A stretch of 40,398 bases of DNA from Clostridia bacterium (GCA_009619095.1 WJOT01000086.1:1-40398), one strand, 5' to 3'. Shown: positions 9,123 to 17,778, counted from the first letter of the stretch. The notes: generated by a model from the sequence alone, not told the origin. A program made the numbers and translations.

Positions 9123-9938
9123 TTATTGAAAATCTAAGACTTCCCTTACTACTTCGGGGGTCCCGCGGTCGCTTTCTAATCCTTCGTATCGAACCCATCT
9201 ATGGGATTCGTCTGCAGTATACCAGAAATATGTCTTGGGGATAAGTGCTTTTAAAAAACTTGGTATTTGAAAAATGATTTCCACCTTATAACATTCAATT
9301 TCTTTTCCAGCAACAACAATCTTCTCTTTCCCCAAGCATTTTGCCGTTACTTTATATAATTTCGGCTCATCTGTACATAAGGAAAACTTAGTCTTATATC
9401 CCTTGGCAAGATTAGCGCCTCTTAATACAAAAGCTATATTCTCCGAACCTATTACCGTTGAACCTGGTTCAAAGGAGTCGCTGGAAACTTTACCTGAAAT
9501 TAAATCTTTACGTTCAAATTCTACAGTGCCTTGCACGACGTCAAACTTTTTCGAGATTATCTCAATAGTTTCGCCTTCTATGTTTTCTGTTTCTTTCCTA
9601 AAATTGATCGTCTGGAGAGAATCGGTATATTCTAAAAATATTTCCGTAGACCATTTTATCTTTTCTTTCCGCTTACCATAAACTCCGTATCCATGCTCCT
9701 TCGTTTCCAGAATTATTTTGCCATCCTTCTGAACTTTTTCCATGCTCCAGTCTACACGCCATCGCTCAGCCTCTGAATTTTTCTTGAGACAATGATAACT
9801 TCCCTCCTCATAATCAGAGGTCACAGGCATTTCAAAACCATATCCCGATGAGGCCACTATCGCCATTATTAAAAAAGAGATTAACCTCGCTTTTCTATCT
9901 TTTAATAGAGTCACTAAAACTCTGTAAATTTGGCGCAT
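9123..9938 (-). CDS. DUF3108-like secreted/periplasmic protein
   Basis: Hydrophobic N-terminus, then a beta-rich pattern with KTYFWYTADESHRWVRYEGL near the C-terminus; RBS GGGGAGGG before the ATG. Family assignment is from pattern only. Confidence 0.55.
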   Translation of the reverse strand: MRQIYRVLVTLLKDRKARLISFLIMAIVASSGYGFEMPVTSDYEEGSYHCLKKNSEAERWRVDWSMEKVQKDGKIILETKEHGYGVYGKRKEKIKWSTEIFLEYTDSLQTINFRKETENIEGETIEIISKKFDVVQGTVEFERKDLISGKVSSDSFEPGSTVIGSENIAFVLRGANLAKGYKTKFSLCTDEPKLYKVTAKCLGKEKIVVAGKEIECYKVEIIFQIPSFLKALIPKTYFWYTADESHRWVRYEGLESDRGTPEVVREVLDFQ

Positions 9939-10019
9939 CTTCCACCCTCCCCAGAAAGAGTTTTCTCCAACGTAAAAACTTTCCTGCTGAAATTAATAAG
10001 GCTATGCCATCTATTTGCC

Positions 10020-10109
10020 TTTTCGTTATGATAACGAAAACAGCGCCATATCGCCCTTTTTTCGTTATGGTAACGAATATATTATATCCAAACCTTTTGC
10101 AAAAATCAA
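10020..10109 (-). promoter_or_regulatory. Sigma70-type promoter followed by two palindromic operators
   Basis: Minus strand: -35 TTGATT (10104-10109), 17-bp spacer, -10 TATAAT (10081-10086); operators TTCGTTAtggTAACGAA (10061-10077) and TTTTCGTTATgATAACGAAAA (10020-10040). Confidence 0.75.
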
Positions 10110-10176
10110 GCAAAATAAAAATCAAATTACACAAAAGATTTTACATTACTTGAAAATTAACTTGAATTACTAATAA

Positions 10177-10313
10177 GGTTCCGTTATAGGCAGGATTGGA
10201 AGGTACTCTCAGGAAAAATACAAGGAGATTTACCACCAGCCGTGGCTTTCTCCAAGGTCGGTAATTTCAACTATAGCTATAATAACTATAGCAATATTTC
10301 GCATTATCCCCAG
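10177..10313 (+). repeat. Copy 2 of the dispersed repeat (core plus the region antisense to the HGWW micro-ORF)
   Basis: ggttccgttataggcaggattggaaggtactctc...tttaccaccagccgtggctttctcc...cattatccccag; collinear with 38505-38641, with the same 24-nt spacing between core and TTTACCACCAGCC. Confidence 0.8.
10230..10304 (-). CDS. Micro-ORF, 24 aa hydrophobic peptide MRNIAIVIIAIVEITDLGESHGWW
   Basis: Homologous to the ORF at 38558-38674; differences between copies are mostly synonymous or conservative. Confidence 0.55.
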   Translation of the reverse strand: MRNIAIVIIAIVEITDLGESHGWW

Positions 10314-10624
10314 CCAGGGTCTTGTGCTCTCGATAAATTTCCCTCCGCCACCCCTCTATTTTTAGGGGGAAACTAGGGGATTTTTTTCAAATTAATTGTA
10401 AAGTATGTCTGGGACAAAAACACAGCCCGATTAAAAATTAACAAAAAATTAACATTTTCTTAACCCATCCATAACATCAATGGTATATACTTATAGCGAA
10501 AGATGGCAAGTCAAAGGACAAAAATTTACAAAGATTTTAGAATTCGTTTACACAAATGTTACAAAGTAGCTCGGCTATTTTTTGGATGATAATCTAAAAG
10601 TTTTAAAATAATTAAAGTAAGGAG

Positions 10625-10696
10625 GTGATTAACCGAGAGGAGGTGTTAAAAATCAAGTTCTTTGTTGCGAAAAAATTAACTAAAGTAAGGAGGTGA
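10625..10696 (+). CDS. Possible 23-aa leader peptide MINREEVLKIKFFVAKKLTKVRR (GTG start)
   Basis: The stop codon overlaps the RBS of the 10703 gene; a 16-bp repeat taaagtaaggaggtga occurs at 10613-10628 and 10681-10696. Confidence 0.35.
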   Translation: MINREEVLKIKFFVAKKLTKVRR

Positions 10697-10702
10697 AAAA
10701 AA

Positions 10703-11080
10703 ATGAGATTCTCAAATTTAAAGAAAAAATTACTGTTGCTCGTGGGTGTAATAGCAGCCTTTGCATTACTGGGCTCGATGATGCTCCCTTCGATAAGTGA
10801 GAAAATGGGACTCGATGCAGACTCCTGCTTTGCGGCAACGTCTGGGTCTGGGTCTGGGTCTGGGTCTGGGTCTGGGTCTGGGTCTGAGTATGACTATTGT
10901 GGACCTACCTATGACGATTGTCTAGTTGATGCTGCTAGGGAATTTAGCGAGTGTTTAGACGCGCTTGGAAGTGACGATGGTAGTCTGAAGTGGGAATGTG
11001 AAAAGGATTACAGGAAAAAGATGGTTTGGTGTGGGGTTGACTATGAGACTTGTCTAGGACATATGCGGAAGGGGGGATGA
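10703..11080 (+). CDS. Secreted cysteine-rich small protein with a Ser-Gly linker
   Basis: Strong RBS aaggaggtga; signal peptide MRFSNLKKKLLLLVGVIAAFALLGS...CFAA; (SG)7SE linker; six Cys with spacing 6-10-14-10-6. Confidence 0.85.
   Translation: MRFSNLKKKLLLLVGVIAAFALLGSMMLPSISEKMGLDADSCFAATSGSGSGSGSGSGSGSEYDYCGPTYDDCLVDAAREFSECLDALGSDDGSLKWECEKDYRKKMVWCGVDYETCLGHMRKGG
10841..10888 (+). repeat. Hexanucleotide microsatellite (TCTGGG)7 + TCTGAG
   Basis: Seven perfect TCTGGG units 10841-10882, then TCTGAG. Confidence 0.95.
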
Positions 11081-11195
11081 GCTTTTCGACATATTGAAAT
11101 GGCCAGGCTTTAGCGCAGTTTAGACCTTAACGCATACGGCAGCAGATACGCTGAATAATGGTGTATCTGCTGCCGTTTCAGTCACGTATAATGGC

Positions 11196-12677
11196 TTATA
11201 TCCACCGAAACAGTATAGCCATTCCTATAAACAGCATAAGAATAGCTACAATTAAATGAAGACGGCGAATATTCCTTGCTTTCCATCCCCAAAAATATTT
11301 AACTCTTTTAAAACCAAAATATACTGCTAATACTATCCCATACAAAGGCAATATAAATATCAGGTTATACACTAATAACCACGGTATTGTTTTTGTTAGT
11401 CCAAGTGGGGATAAAATCCCTCCTGCTATCAGATAAGGGCCTATGGTGCATGGCATAAGGAAAATAGTTACAAACGCTCCCATAAAAAAAGCCCCTGTAG
11501 TAGAATTTATACTGAGCATAATTTTCTGGATCTTTCCCCTCCAGCCCATGGGCATTTCTGTTGCAAATCCTCCCGGTTTATACCAAAAAAAATCTTTGAG
11601 GTGAAACATACCGAGACCGATTGAGATAACTCCCAGGATTCTATAAATGGTTAATTTTACAATTGTTAAGGTTTGAACTATTTGCCAAAATTTAATAATA
11701 ATTAGTCCGTAAATAAAATAACAGATGTACACCGCTGTTACAAATGCCAGTCCTGCAACGAGAATTTTTTTCAAATTTGTCGGATCATACGATATGATGC
11801 CTATCAGGAATAAAACAAAAACAGCCAGAGCACAGGGATTGATGGTATCTGCTAATGCTAAAATAAATATCCTGTAAAATCCCCATCCCTTTTGTGCTTG
11901 TTCAAATTCCTGTTGTGATGGCTCTATGTGCTGCACATCTGTTGACTTTTTAGTTATAACGGCTTTTATGCCTTCACCATTCCATTGGAATGTCCACCCA
12001 GGCATTGTAATTGCGTTATCAAATATGACTTTGCTTCCGGAAAGCAACACTGGTTGCGGCTCTATAGCCTCAAAATCAATATTTTCTAAAACACCGGATA
12101 CATTCTCTGATATAAGCAAGTCTTTTAATAGTGCATTATTGCCTCCTTCACCGGTTTTTATTAATATTCTTTCCCCTTTCCATATTTTTGGTTTTCCGTA
12201 CAAAACAGTTAAATCTAATTCATTAAAACCTACCGAAGAACCATCGGGTAAAGGACAGTGGTTTGAGCCCTTTATAATTGCCTCGTTGGCATGCTTCCGA
12301 ACTGATCTTACCCCATGGCCATGGTCTTCTTTACCAAATAGTATTAAAGGAATACGAAATCCAGAATTGTAGTTCTTATTATATTGTATTAGCATGAGTC
12401 CATTCTTTCGCTGTCTATGAATCTCATATTCTATTACTATAAAATCGGGATTCTCTTTAGGTAGCTTACGTAGAATAATAGGATCTGCTCGCGCACAAGC
12501 CGGACAACCAATGCCGGTTATGTAAACAGCACAAACAGTATCCTTGTTACCCTGGTGATTATCTTCAGCAAAAATCAGGGAGGGTATAATACATAACCCT
12601 GACAATGCAAAGATAATTAACAATGCTTTCACTTTATTTGGTCCTTTCAATGCGCCCTCCCCAAATCTTTCAGCCAA
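11196..12677 (-). CDS. Thioredoxin-like domain fused to a CcdA/DsbD-type transmembrane domain
   Basis: N-terminal signal plus YITGIGCPACARADP (CPAC motif); C-terminal TM segments with ADTINPCALAVFVLFLIGI and FLMPCTIGPYLIAGGIL (paired membrane Cys typical of CcdA). Confidence 0.85.
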   Translation of the reverse strand: MAERFGEGALKGPNKVKALLIIFALSGLCIIPSLIFAEDNHQGNKDTVCAVYITGIGCPACARADPIILRKLPKENPDFIVIEYEIHRQRKNGLMLIQYNKNYNSGFRIPLILFGKEDHGHGVRSVRKHANEAIIKGSNHCPLPDGSSVGFNELDLTVLYGKPKIWKGERILIKTGEGGNNALLKDLLISENVSGVLENIDFEAIEPQPVLLSGSKVIFDNAITMPGWTFQWNGEGIKAVITKKSTDVQHIEPSQQEFEQAQKGWGFYRIFILALADTINPCALAVFVLFLIGIISYDPTNLKKILVAGLAFVTAVYICYFIYGLIIIKFWQIVQTLTIVKLTIYRILGVISIGLGMFHLKDFFWYKPGGFATEMPMGWRGKIQKIMLSINSTTGAFFMGAFVTIFLMPCTIGPYLIAGGILSPLGLTKTIPWLLVYNLIFILPLYGIVLAVYFGFKRVKYFWGWKARNIRRLHLIVAILMLFIGMAILFRWI

Positions 12678-12695
12678 GAAACCTAAAAATGGGCC

Positions 12696-12813
12696 CCACG
12701 GGCATAGCCCGTGGTACCTATTATCCGCTAATAGCGCTTATCTGCGACATCCGCCGAAGCACTATTCGCATTCATCCACGGGTAAAATCCGTGGTCTTCT
12801 GCGAAGGCGGATA
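12696..12813. repeat. Nested palindromic element overlapping the 3' end of the 12772-14874 gene
   Basis: CCACGGGC-ata-GCCCGTGG (12696-12714); ATCCGCC...TTCGCA...CCACGG-gtaaaat-CCGTGG...TGCGAA...GGCGGAT. Confidence 0.75.
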
Positions 12814-14874
12814 AAAACGCCTTTTAAAAACATCGAATAGTAAGGCAAAAGATATAGCCAAAAGAGATATCAAATTTAAAAAGATACCTTTTCGATATTT
12901 AAAAAAGATATAGCCATTATTCGCCGTATCAAAGCGGATCTTTTGATTGCTTTTTCTTAGAGAAATTTGGTTTCCTTCCTCATCATATGCTGACCAGAAA
13001 TTAAAATAATTCTTATTAATTGTTACGGTCTGTATTTCTGAGACATTTTCAAGGAAAACTTTAAATGAAAAAGGCCCCTCGTCAATTAATCTGCCTGTCC
13101 CTCCTTTACTTAACCTCACTTCAGGCAGTATCCCGTAAGTCGCACTGTAGCATATGTATTTCTTACTTTTGCCCAGTAATTTAAAATATCTGCTGTCATC
13201 AAAGAACCCTTTTGCCGTAGGTGACCATATGCAGGCTTTATTAACACCCCAATCTTTTAAAAGTTTTATGAACTCTATTTCATTGTCCATGCCAAGGGGC
13301 TCTCCCTTATAGAGGCCATTGGTTATATACATATGTCTAAGATTATTAAACGGATGAGCATCATCACCTATCTGGGAGAAGAATTTAACACCTAAATCTT
13401 TCTGTAAGTACGTAAGCCAATGACTGCGGTCCTTACGGCTACATTTATCATATCTTTCTCCAGCCTTTGCAGGGCTGGCCTGTGCAGAATTCTCAAACAG
13501 AGCAAAATCGCCTGGTGAAATAAAAGCATTTATCTTATTATCAATCTCAGAGATTGTATTCACCGTTTTCACCTGCTCTACACGGGGCGGTTGGATAATA
13601 ATAAACAAAAGAATAATAGAGCCAAATATTTTGCCCGTTTTGGGTATTGGCAACATCATAATAATCACTAATGCATTGAAGATAGCAATATATGGTTCAA
13701 ATAACCTTAATCTCAGAGTAAGAAGCGACATATGCGGTAATTGCCCAAGTGAAGAGAGAATCAAAATAATGGTACTAAATATCAGGGCATTACGCAGGAT
13801 GAGCCTTTGTTTGAGGTTTTTTACCGTATGATAAAAGCAGAGCAAAAAGAGCATTGACAAAAACAGTTTATTACCTAACTTCAATGTATTATCTAACCGC
13901 ATTCTTTGTATAAAATGATAGACCATTGAGAAGATATATCTTAATAAAGTCTCTTCCCTAAAGTATCCAGGGGATGCTCTCAAAAAAGATGCATAGTTGA
14001 ACAGGTTGTAATAAAATGGCAAGCATATGAGGAAGTGAAGTAAGCCGAAAAAGAGCAATTTTTTAAAGTCAGAATAAACCTCCCTTTGTGTAATTAGTTT
14101 ATATATAAAAATTATTGCAAGGAACATCGATGTAATTGCAAAGATGATAAGGTGTGTATAGAATAGTAAACTGTAGAAAAATACTAGAGGGAAGAAATAA
14201 TACTTTTTGTTATATACATATTTTAAGAAGAAAAGGATGGACAAGAATGATAAAGGCATAGCCACAAGTGTTGATGTCATACCAGCGTAAAGGAAGGGCC
14301 ACGGTTGTATTTGGAAAACAGATATAAAAGAGGCCAATCTCGCAATTTGTTCATTTTTAGTCAGTTCAAATACCAGGAAAAATAATGAGAGCGGGATCAA
14401 AAGAATAAAAAATATTATCATTACCTGATACCCTAATTGGTCCCCTAAGAAAAATGAAAATGGAATCAGCTCCCAGAAGCAGCTCCTAAGATAAAAAAAA
14501 GTGGGAATACCCCCTTGAAAATTGTGGTTAAAACCAAAAGGAGTCCCATGTTTAATAAATAAATCCTTGCATTCAACAGAAGTAGAGTAATATCGAGGAT
14601 GGTCTTCATATATAAGTAAACCATCCAAATTTTTGAAATTTATAAAAGAGCGTATAATACAAAGAGATAATACTATGATGACACATAAAAAGATTTTATT
14701 TGAAATGTGTTTTCTTGACCATATCAAGAACATAGAAATACAAGAAAGAACAACTATAACATTCCATCTGAAGAATGGCCTATCTACTATTTTAAATAAT
14801 ATCCATCCCACCAGAAGCAGGGTTAATATGACTATTATCGCTATTCTGTTTTCCTTGAACCAGTTTTTGAGCAT
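12772..14874 (-). CDS. Large multi-spanning membrane protein (YfhO/PTPS-related or glycosyltransferase-like)
   Basis: 700 aa with many hydrophobic segments, a large extracytoplasmic C-terminal domain and a terminal TM; family assignment tentative. Confidence 0.65.
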   Translation of the reverse strand: MLKNWFKENRIAIIVILTLLLVGWILFKIVDRPFFRWNVIVVLSCISMFLIWSRKHISNKIFLCVIIVLSLCIIRSFINFKNLDGLLIYEDHPRYYSTSVECKDLFIKHGTPFGFNHNFQGGIPTFFYLRSCFWELIPFSFFLGDQLGYQVMIIFFILLIPLSLFFLVFELTKNEQIARLASFISVFQIQPWPFLYAGMTSTLVAMPLSFLSILFFLKYVYNKKYYFFPLVFFYSLLFYTHLIIFAITSMFLAIIFIYKLITQREVYSDFKKLLFFGLLHFLICLPFYYNLFNYASFLRASPGYFREETLLRYIFSMVYHFIQRMRLDNTLKLGNKLFLSMLFLLCFYHTVKNLKQRLILRNALIFSTIILILSSLGQLPHMSLLTLRLRLFEPYIAIFNALVIIMMLPIPKTGKIFGSIILLFIIIQPPRVEQVKTVNTISEIDNKINAFISPGDFALFENSAQASPAKAGERYDKCSRKDRSHWLTYLQKDLGVKFFSQIGDDAHPFNNLRHMYITNGLYKGEPLGMDNEIEFIKLLKDWGVNKACIWSPTAKGFFDDSRYFKLLGKSKKYICYSATYGILPEVRLSKGGTGRLIDEGPFSFKVFLENVSEIQTVTINKNYFNFWSAYDEEGNQISLRKSNQKIRFDTANNGYIFFKYRKGIFLNLISLLAISFALLFDVFKRRFYPPSQKTTDFTRG

Positions 14875-15055
14875 AATTTTAAAGAGATACTAAAATCATT
14901 TGATAGACTTCACGTAGTCTTGCATAAAAGGCATATATTTGACGCATTTGTTGCCCTCAGATGGAGCCTTCCTTGGTAGCATCAAGAGGATGAGCTTCTT
15001 CAAGGAGAGGCCCCGACATATATGACTAAAACTAAAGATAAGGGAGTCCGTTTTC

Positions 15056-15190
15056 TTACTTATTCGCCTTCTGCTTAGGCTTCTCTGCCCACTTAGCCCC
15101 CTCTGAGACCAAGGAGTTCCAGGCAAATCCAAAGGCAAATGCAGCACAGAATAGTTTGATAAAGGCCTCTGGCCCCGCAGTTGGCTCGAC
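15056..15190 (-). pseudogene. Small membrane-protein fragment (GPEAFIKLFCAAFAFGFAWNSLVSEGAKWAEKPKQKANK) without a recognisable start
   Basis: Homologous to the protein at 40235-40398 (GVEASIKLFCLAFGFGFGWNSLVSEGAKWGERVKK). The frame is closed upstream by a stop at the repeat boundary. Confidence 0.55.
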
Positions 15191-15194
15191 AAAC

Positions 15195-15301
15195 TCAAGA
15201 ATTTTGTGATATTATGAAAAGGCTACCCTTTATGATATATGATATAATAAAAAATTTCAATCAAAAAGGTAGCCTGATAGACAAGGTTGGAAGGTGCTCT
15301 C
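15195..15301 (+). repeat. Copy 3 (5' part) of the dispersed repeat
   Basis: tcaagaattttgtgatattatgaaaaggctaccc...ggtagcctgatagacaaggttggaaggtgctctc; closely matches 38431-38537. Confidence 0.85.
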
Positions 15302-15536
15302 TTTGGGTATTCCAAAATTTCAAAACGAAGCAAAGGGTTACCTGTTTTTTCAATTGTCATTAATTAGAGTTGGCTCTTGAACATCTCTATAACTGATACA
15401 TGATAACTTGCTGTAATATATCCCCTTATAGATAGACCTTATGATTTTACATAAAATATACTTAGGTATGTTTTTGCTAAATTGGACTGCTTTCATTGTT
15501 AATATTGGTTGTTGCTAAAGGAAAGATTTCAATTGT

Positions 15537-16709
15537 CTATTTATAACAACGAAGAGGCTTACCTTGTGTGACCACTTCCAGTGTGCATTTATTACAAGAG
15601 GTGCAGGTAACAGGATTAGTTTTCCCTTGTTCAATTAGCCTAATCAGGCTGGGTTGACGAATAAATGGCCGAGACATAGAGACAAAATCAGCATCACCAT
15701 TTTCGATTATCTGTTCCATCTTTTTGACATCGCGAATACCTCCCACAACAATGACCGGTATATTTACTGCATGTTTAATTCTTCTCGCTTCTGGCAGAAA
15801 ATAGTTCTCCTTAAATTTAGCTTCTTCCTTTATTGATTTAGCTTTTAAGCGAATAAGAGTTTTTTCGAGTAGCTTTCTACCTCGAAGGACAATATCGACA
15901 GGGAAATCGCCTCTTGTTATCTCCAATCCCCCCGTATCCTGGACACCACCACTTACTTCAATCGCTGCTACCCCAAGTCCATTTAATCTTTTGCAGATTT
16001 TTACCGAATCTTCAATAGTCAACCCATTGATAAACATATCTTTAGAATTTACTTTTACTAATATAGGATACTCTGGTCCTACTTTCTCACGGGCAAAGTT
16101 ATACACTTCTATCAAGAAGCGCAGGCGATGTTCGAAAGAACCTCCCCATCTATCTTGACGACGATTGGTATGCCTGGATAAAAACTGATGGATTAAATAA
16201 CCATGTGCACAGTGGAACTGCACTCCATCAAACCCAGCTTCTTTCACTCTCCAGGCAGCTAAGCCAAACGCTTCAATAACCTTTTTTATATCCATTTCTG
16301 TCATTTCTCGGGGTTTAGAAAAGACAGGTATCATAGTTCTCACTGATGATGGAGCTATCTGTCTTTCTCCTGAAATTTTTGGATTGGCATGTCTTCCTGT
16401 ATGATTAATCTGAGCAACAATCTTTGCCCCATGTTTGTGTACTTCATCTGTAAGTTTTTTAAGTCCTGCAATTACTTCATCATTATCAATCATAATAGCT
16501 CGGGGCAATGCCTTACCATTCTGTTGAATAATGAAATGCCCAGTTATTATTAATCCTATTCCTCCTTTAGCAAGGTTAGTGTAAAGCTTCAAATATTGCT
16601 CACTAGCTTTGCCTTCTTCAGTAGCAAGACATCCAACAGTTGCTGCGCGCACAAACCGATTTTTAACTTCGATATTTCCTATTTTTGCCGGTGTAAATAA
16701 TATTGACAT
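15537..16709 (-). CDS. NADH:flavin oxidoreductase (Old Yellow Enzyme family)
   Basis: LFTPAKIGNIEVKNRFVRAAT; AAWRVKEAGFDGVQFHCAHGYLIHQFLSRHTNRRQDRWGGSFEHRLRFL; VVGGIRDVKKMEQIIENGDADFVSMSRPFIRQP. Confidence 0.93.
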   Translation of the reverse strand: MSILFTPAKIGNIEVKNRFVRAATVGCLATEEGKASEQYLKLYTNLAKGGIGLIITGHFIIQQNGKALPRAIMIDNDEVIAGLKKLTDEVHKHGAKIVAQINHTGRHANPKISGERQIAPSSVRTMIPVFSKPREMTEMDIKKVIEAFGLAAWRVKEAGFDGVQFHCAHGYLIHQFLSRHTNRRQDRWGGSFEHRLRFLIEVYNFAREKVGPEYPILVKVNSKDMFINGLTIEDSVKICKRLNGLGVAAIEVSGGVQDTGGLEITRGDFPVDIVLRGRKLLEKTLIRLKAKSIKEEAKFKENYFLPEARRIKHAVNIPVIVVGGIRDVKKMEQIIENGDADFVSMSRPFIRQPSLIRLIEQGKTNPVTCTSCNKCTLEVVTQGKPLRCYK

Positions 16710-16831
16710 AATTTGTTACCTAATGCTATAAAATTTTTGTTTTAACTTCTTTTTGAAACTGGATGATTTTTCTTCAATTAGGGAAGTCAATTTCAGCTAG
16801 ACCTAGTCTATATTAAAAATGCCCCCTGGCC

Positions 16832-17750
16832 TTACTTTATTTTATTCAGACTGGAGATATCAATGGAGGGATAAGTTACTTTTTCATCTACGGTGAGTTT
16901 TGTGCTTACGGCATCTTCAGGAAGGATTAGCTGCTTACTTAAGTAGCTTGACAATTCCTTGATTTGTTGTTCACCTGATGACTTGTCATAGGTAAGCATT
17001 TTTACTTCCAAAGAGTGTTTGGGATATTTCTTTATAAGGCTTGCCACTTCCAGAAGTCTCTCTTTTCCCTCTGAACTGAGGATAGTTCCGTCTCTTTCGA
17101 ATAAGGACTTAAGTGATAGACTTATAACTTTTCCTTCTTCTCCCTCATACATTAGGGTTTCAAAAGAAAAGGCTTTTCCCAGAAAATGGTGTTGATTTCC
17201 TTGATAATCTGTAAGAATAAAAACTGAAGAGTAAGGTTCTCCCACTTTGAACTGAACCTTCCCATCCTCCTTTGTAGTTTTCATAGAAACATATTCTGGG
17301 GGTTGACCTTTTCCATTGAATACAGCTATCTCTTTTGCCGTGGAATCTACTACTCTTAATTCCCAATTAGCAATTTCCTGGTCAGACTGAAGACGAAATC
17401 TAACCACTTCTCCAGAGGGAATTGCTCTTCCTCCTGAAGGGAAGATTTGAGGACTTGCCAGAATAAGGGGTGTATCCTGCTCTGGACTATGAATGGATGG
17501 AGAAGGATTCAACACTTCTCTATCCATTTCCTTAGAAGGAGTAATCATTTCATCTATCCCAAAAGGAGTTTGGGGACTCATCTTCTCTAACAACGGTCTT
17601 TCTTCTCTTTCTTCTTCAATTATTAACTCCATCTTTTCACTTTCTACTTGCTTGCTCCCTGTTTCATCTATATCTTCACAATAAGACAAAGCTGATAGGT
17701 TGATAAGTAAATAAGTTGTTAGGAAAATGATTGAGTATCGCTTCACCATC
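16832..17750 (-). CDS. Periplasmic OmpA-like C-terminal protein (tentative)
   Basis: Start chosen at MVKRYS (17750) with RBS AAGGAG rather than the longer ORF to 17779; signal peptide; C-terminal pattern DGTILSSEGKERLLEVASLIKKYPKHSLEVKMLT resembles OmpA/MotB domains. Confidence 0.6.
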
Positions 17751-17778
17751 TTTTTCTCCTTGTCTGGACTACGAAACA

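Noticed and set aside
9895-10134. 79-aa minus-strand ORF across the operator region
   Set aside because: Overlaps the promoter and operators and the start of the DUF3108-like gene; its translation reflects the palindromes (VTITKKGRYGAVFVIITKRQ).
10490-10530. GEMM-like string gCGAAAGATGGcaaGTCAAAGGAC upstream of the Cys-rich gene
   Set aside because: Lacks GGCAAAC and GCAAAGC signatures; the CCATC/GATGG pairing would need an implausibly long loop.
14896-15198. 100-aa minus-strand ORF (MSLSSQLRGQ...)
   Set aside because: Out of frame with the conserved WNSLVSEGAKW fragment on the same strand; likely spurious.
15181-15363. 60-aa plus-strand ORF MARQTQEFCDIMKRLPFMIYD...
   Set aside because: Translation of the dispersed repeat. 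In the 38-kb copy this frame diverges and stops elsewhere (MKRLPSMIHDIIKDFNQRRWPDRQ...), so no coding conservation beyond the shared DNA.
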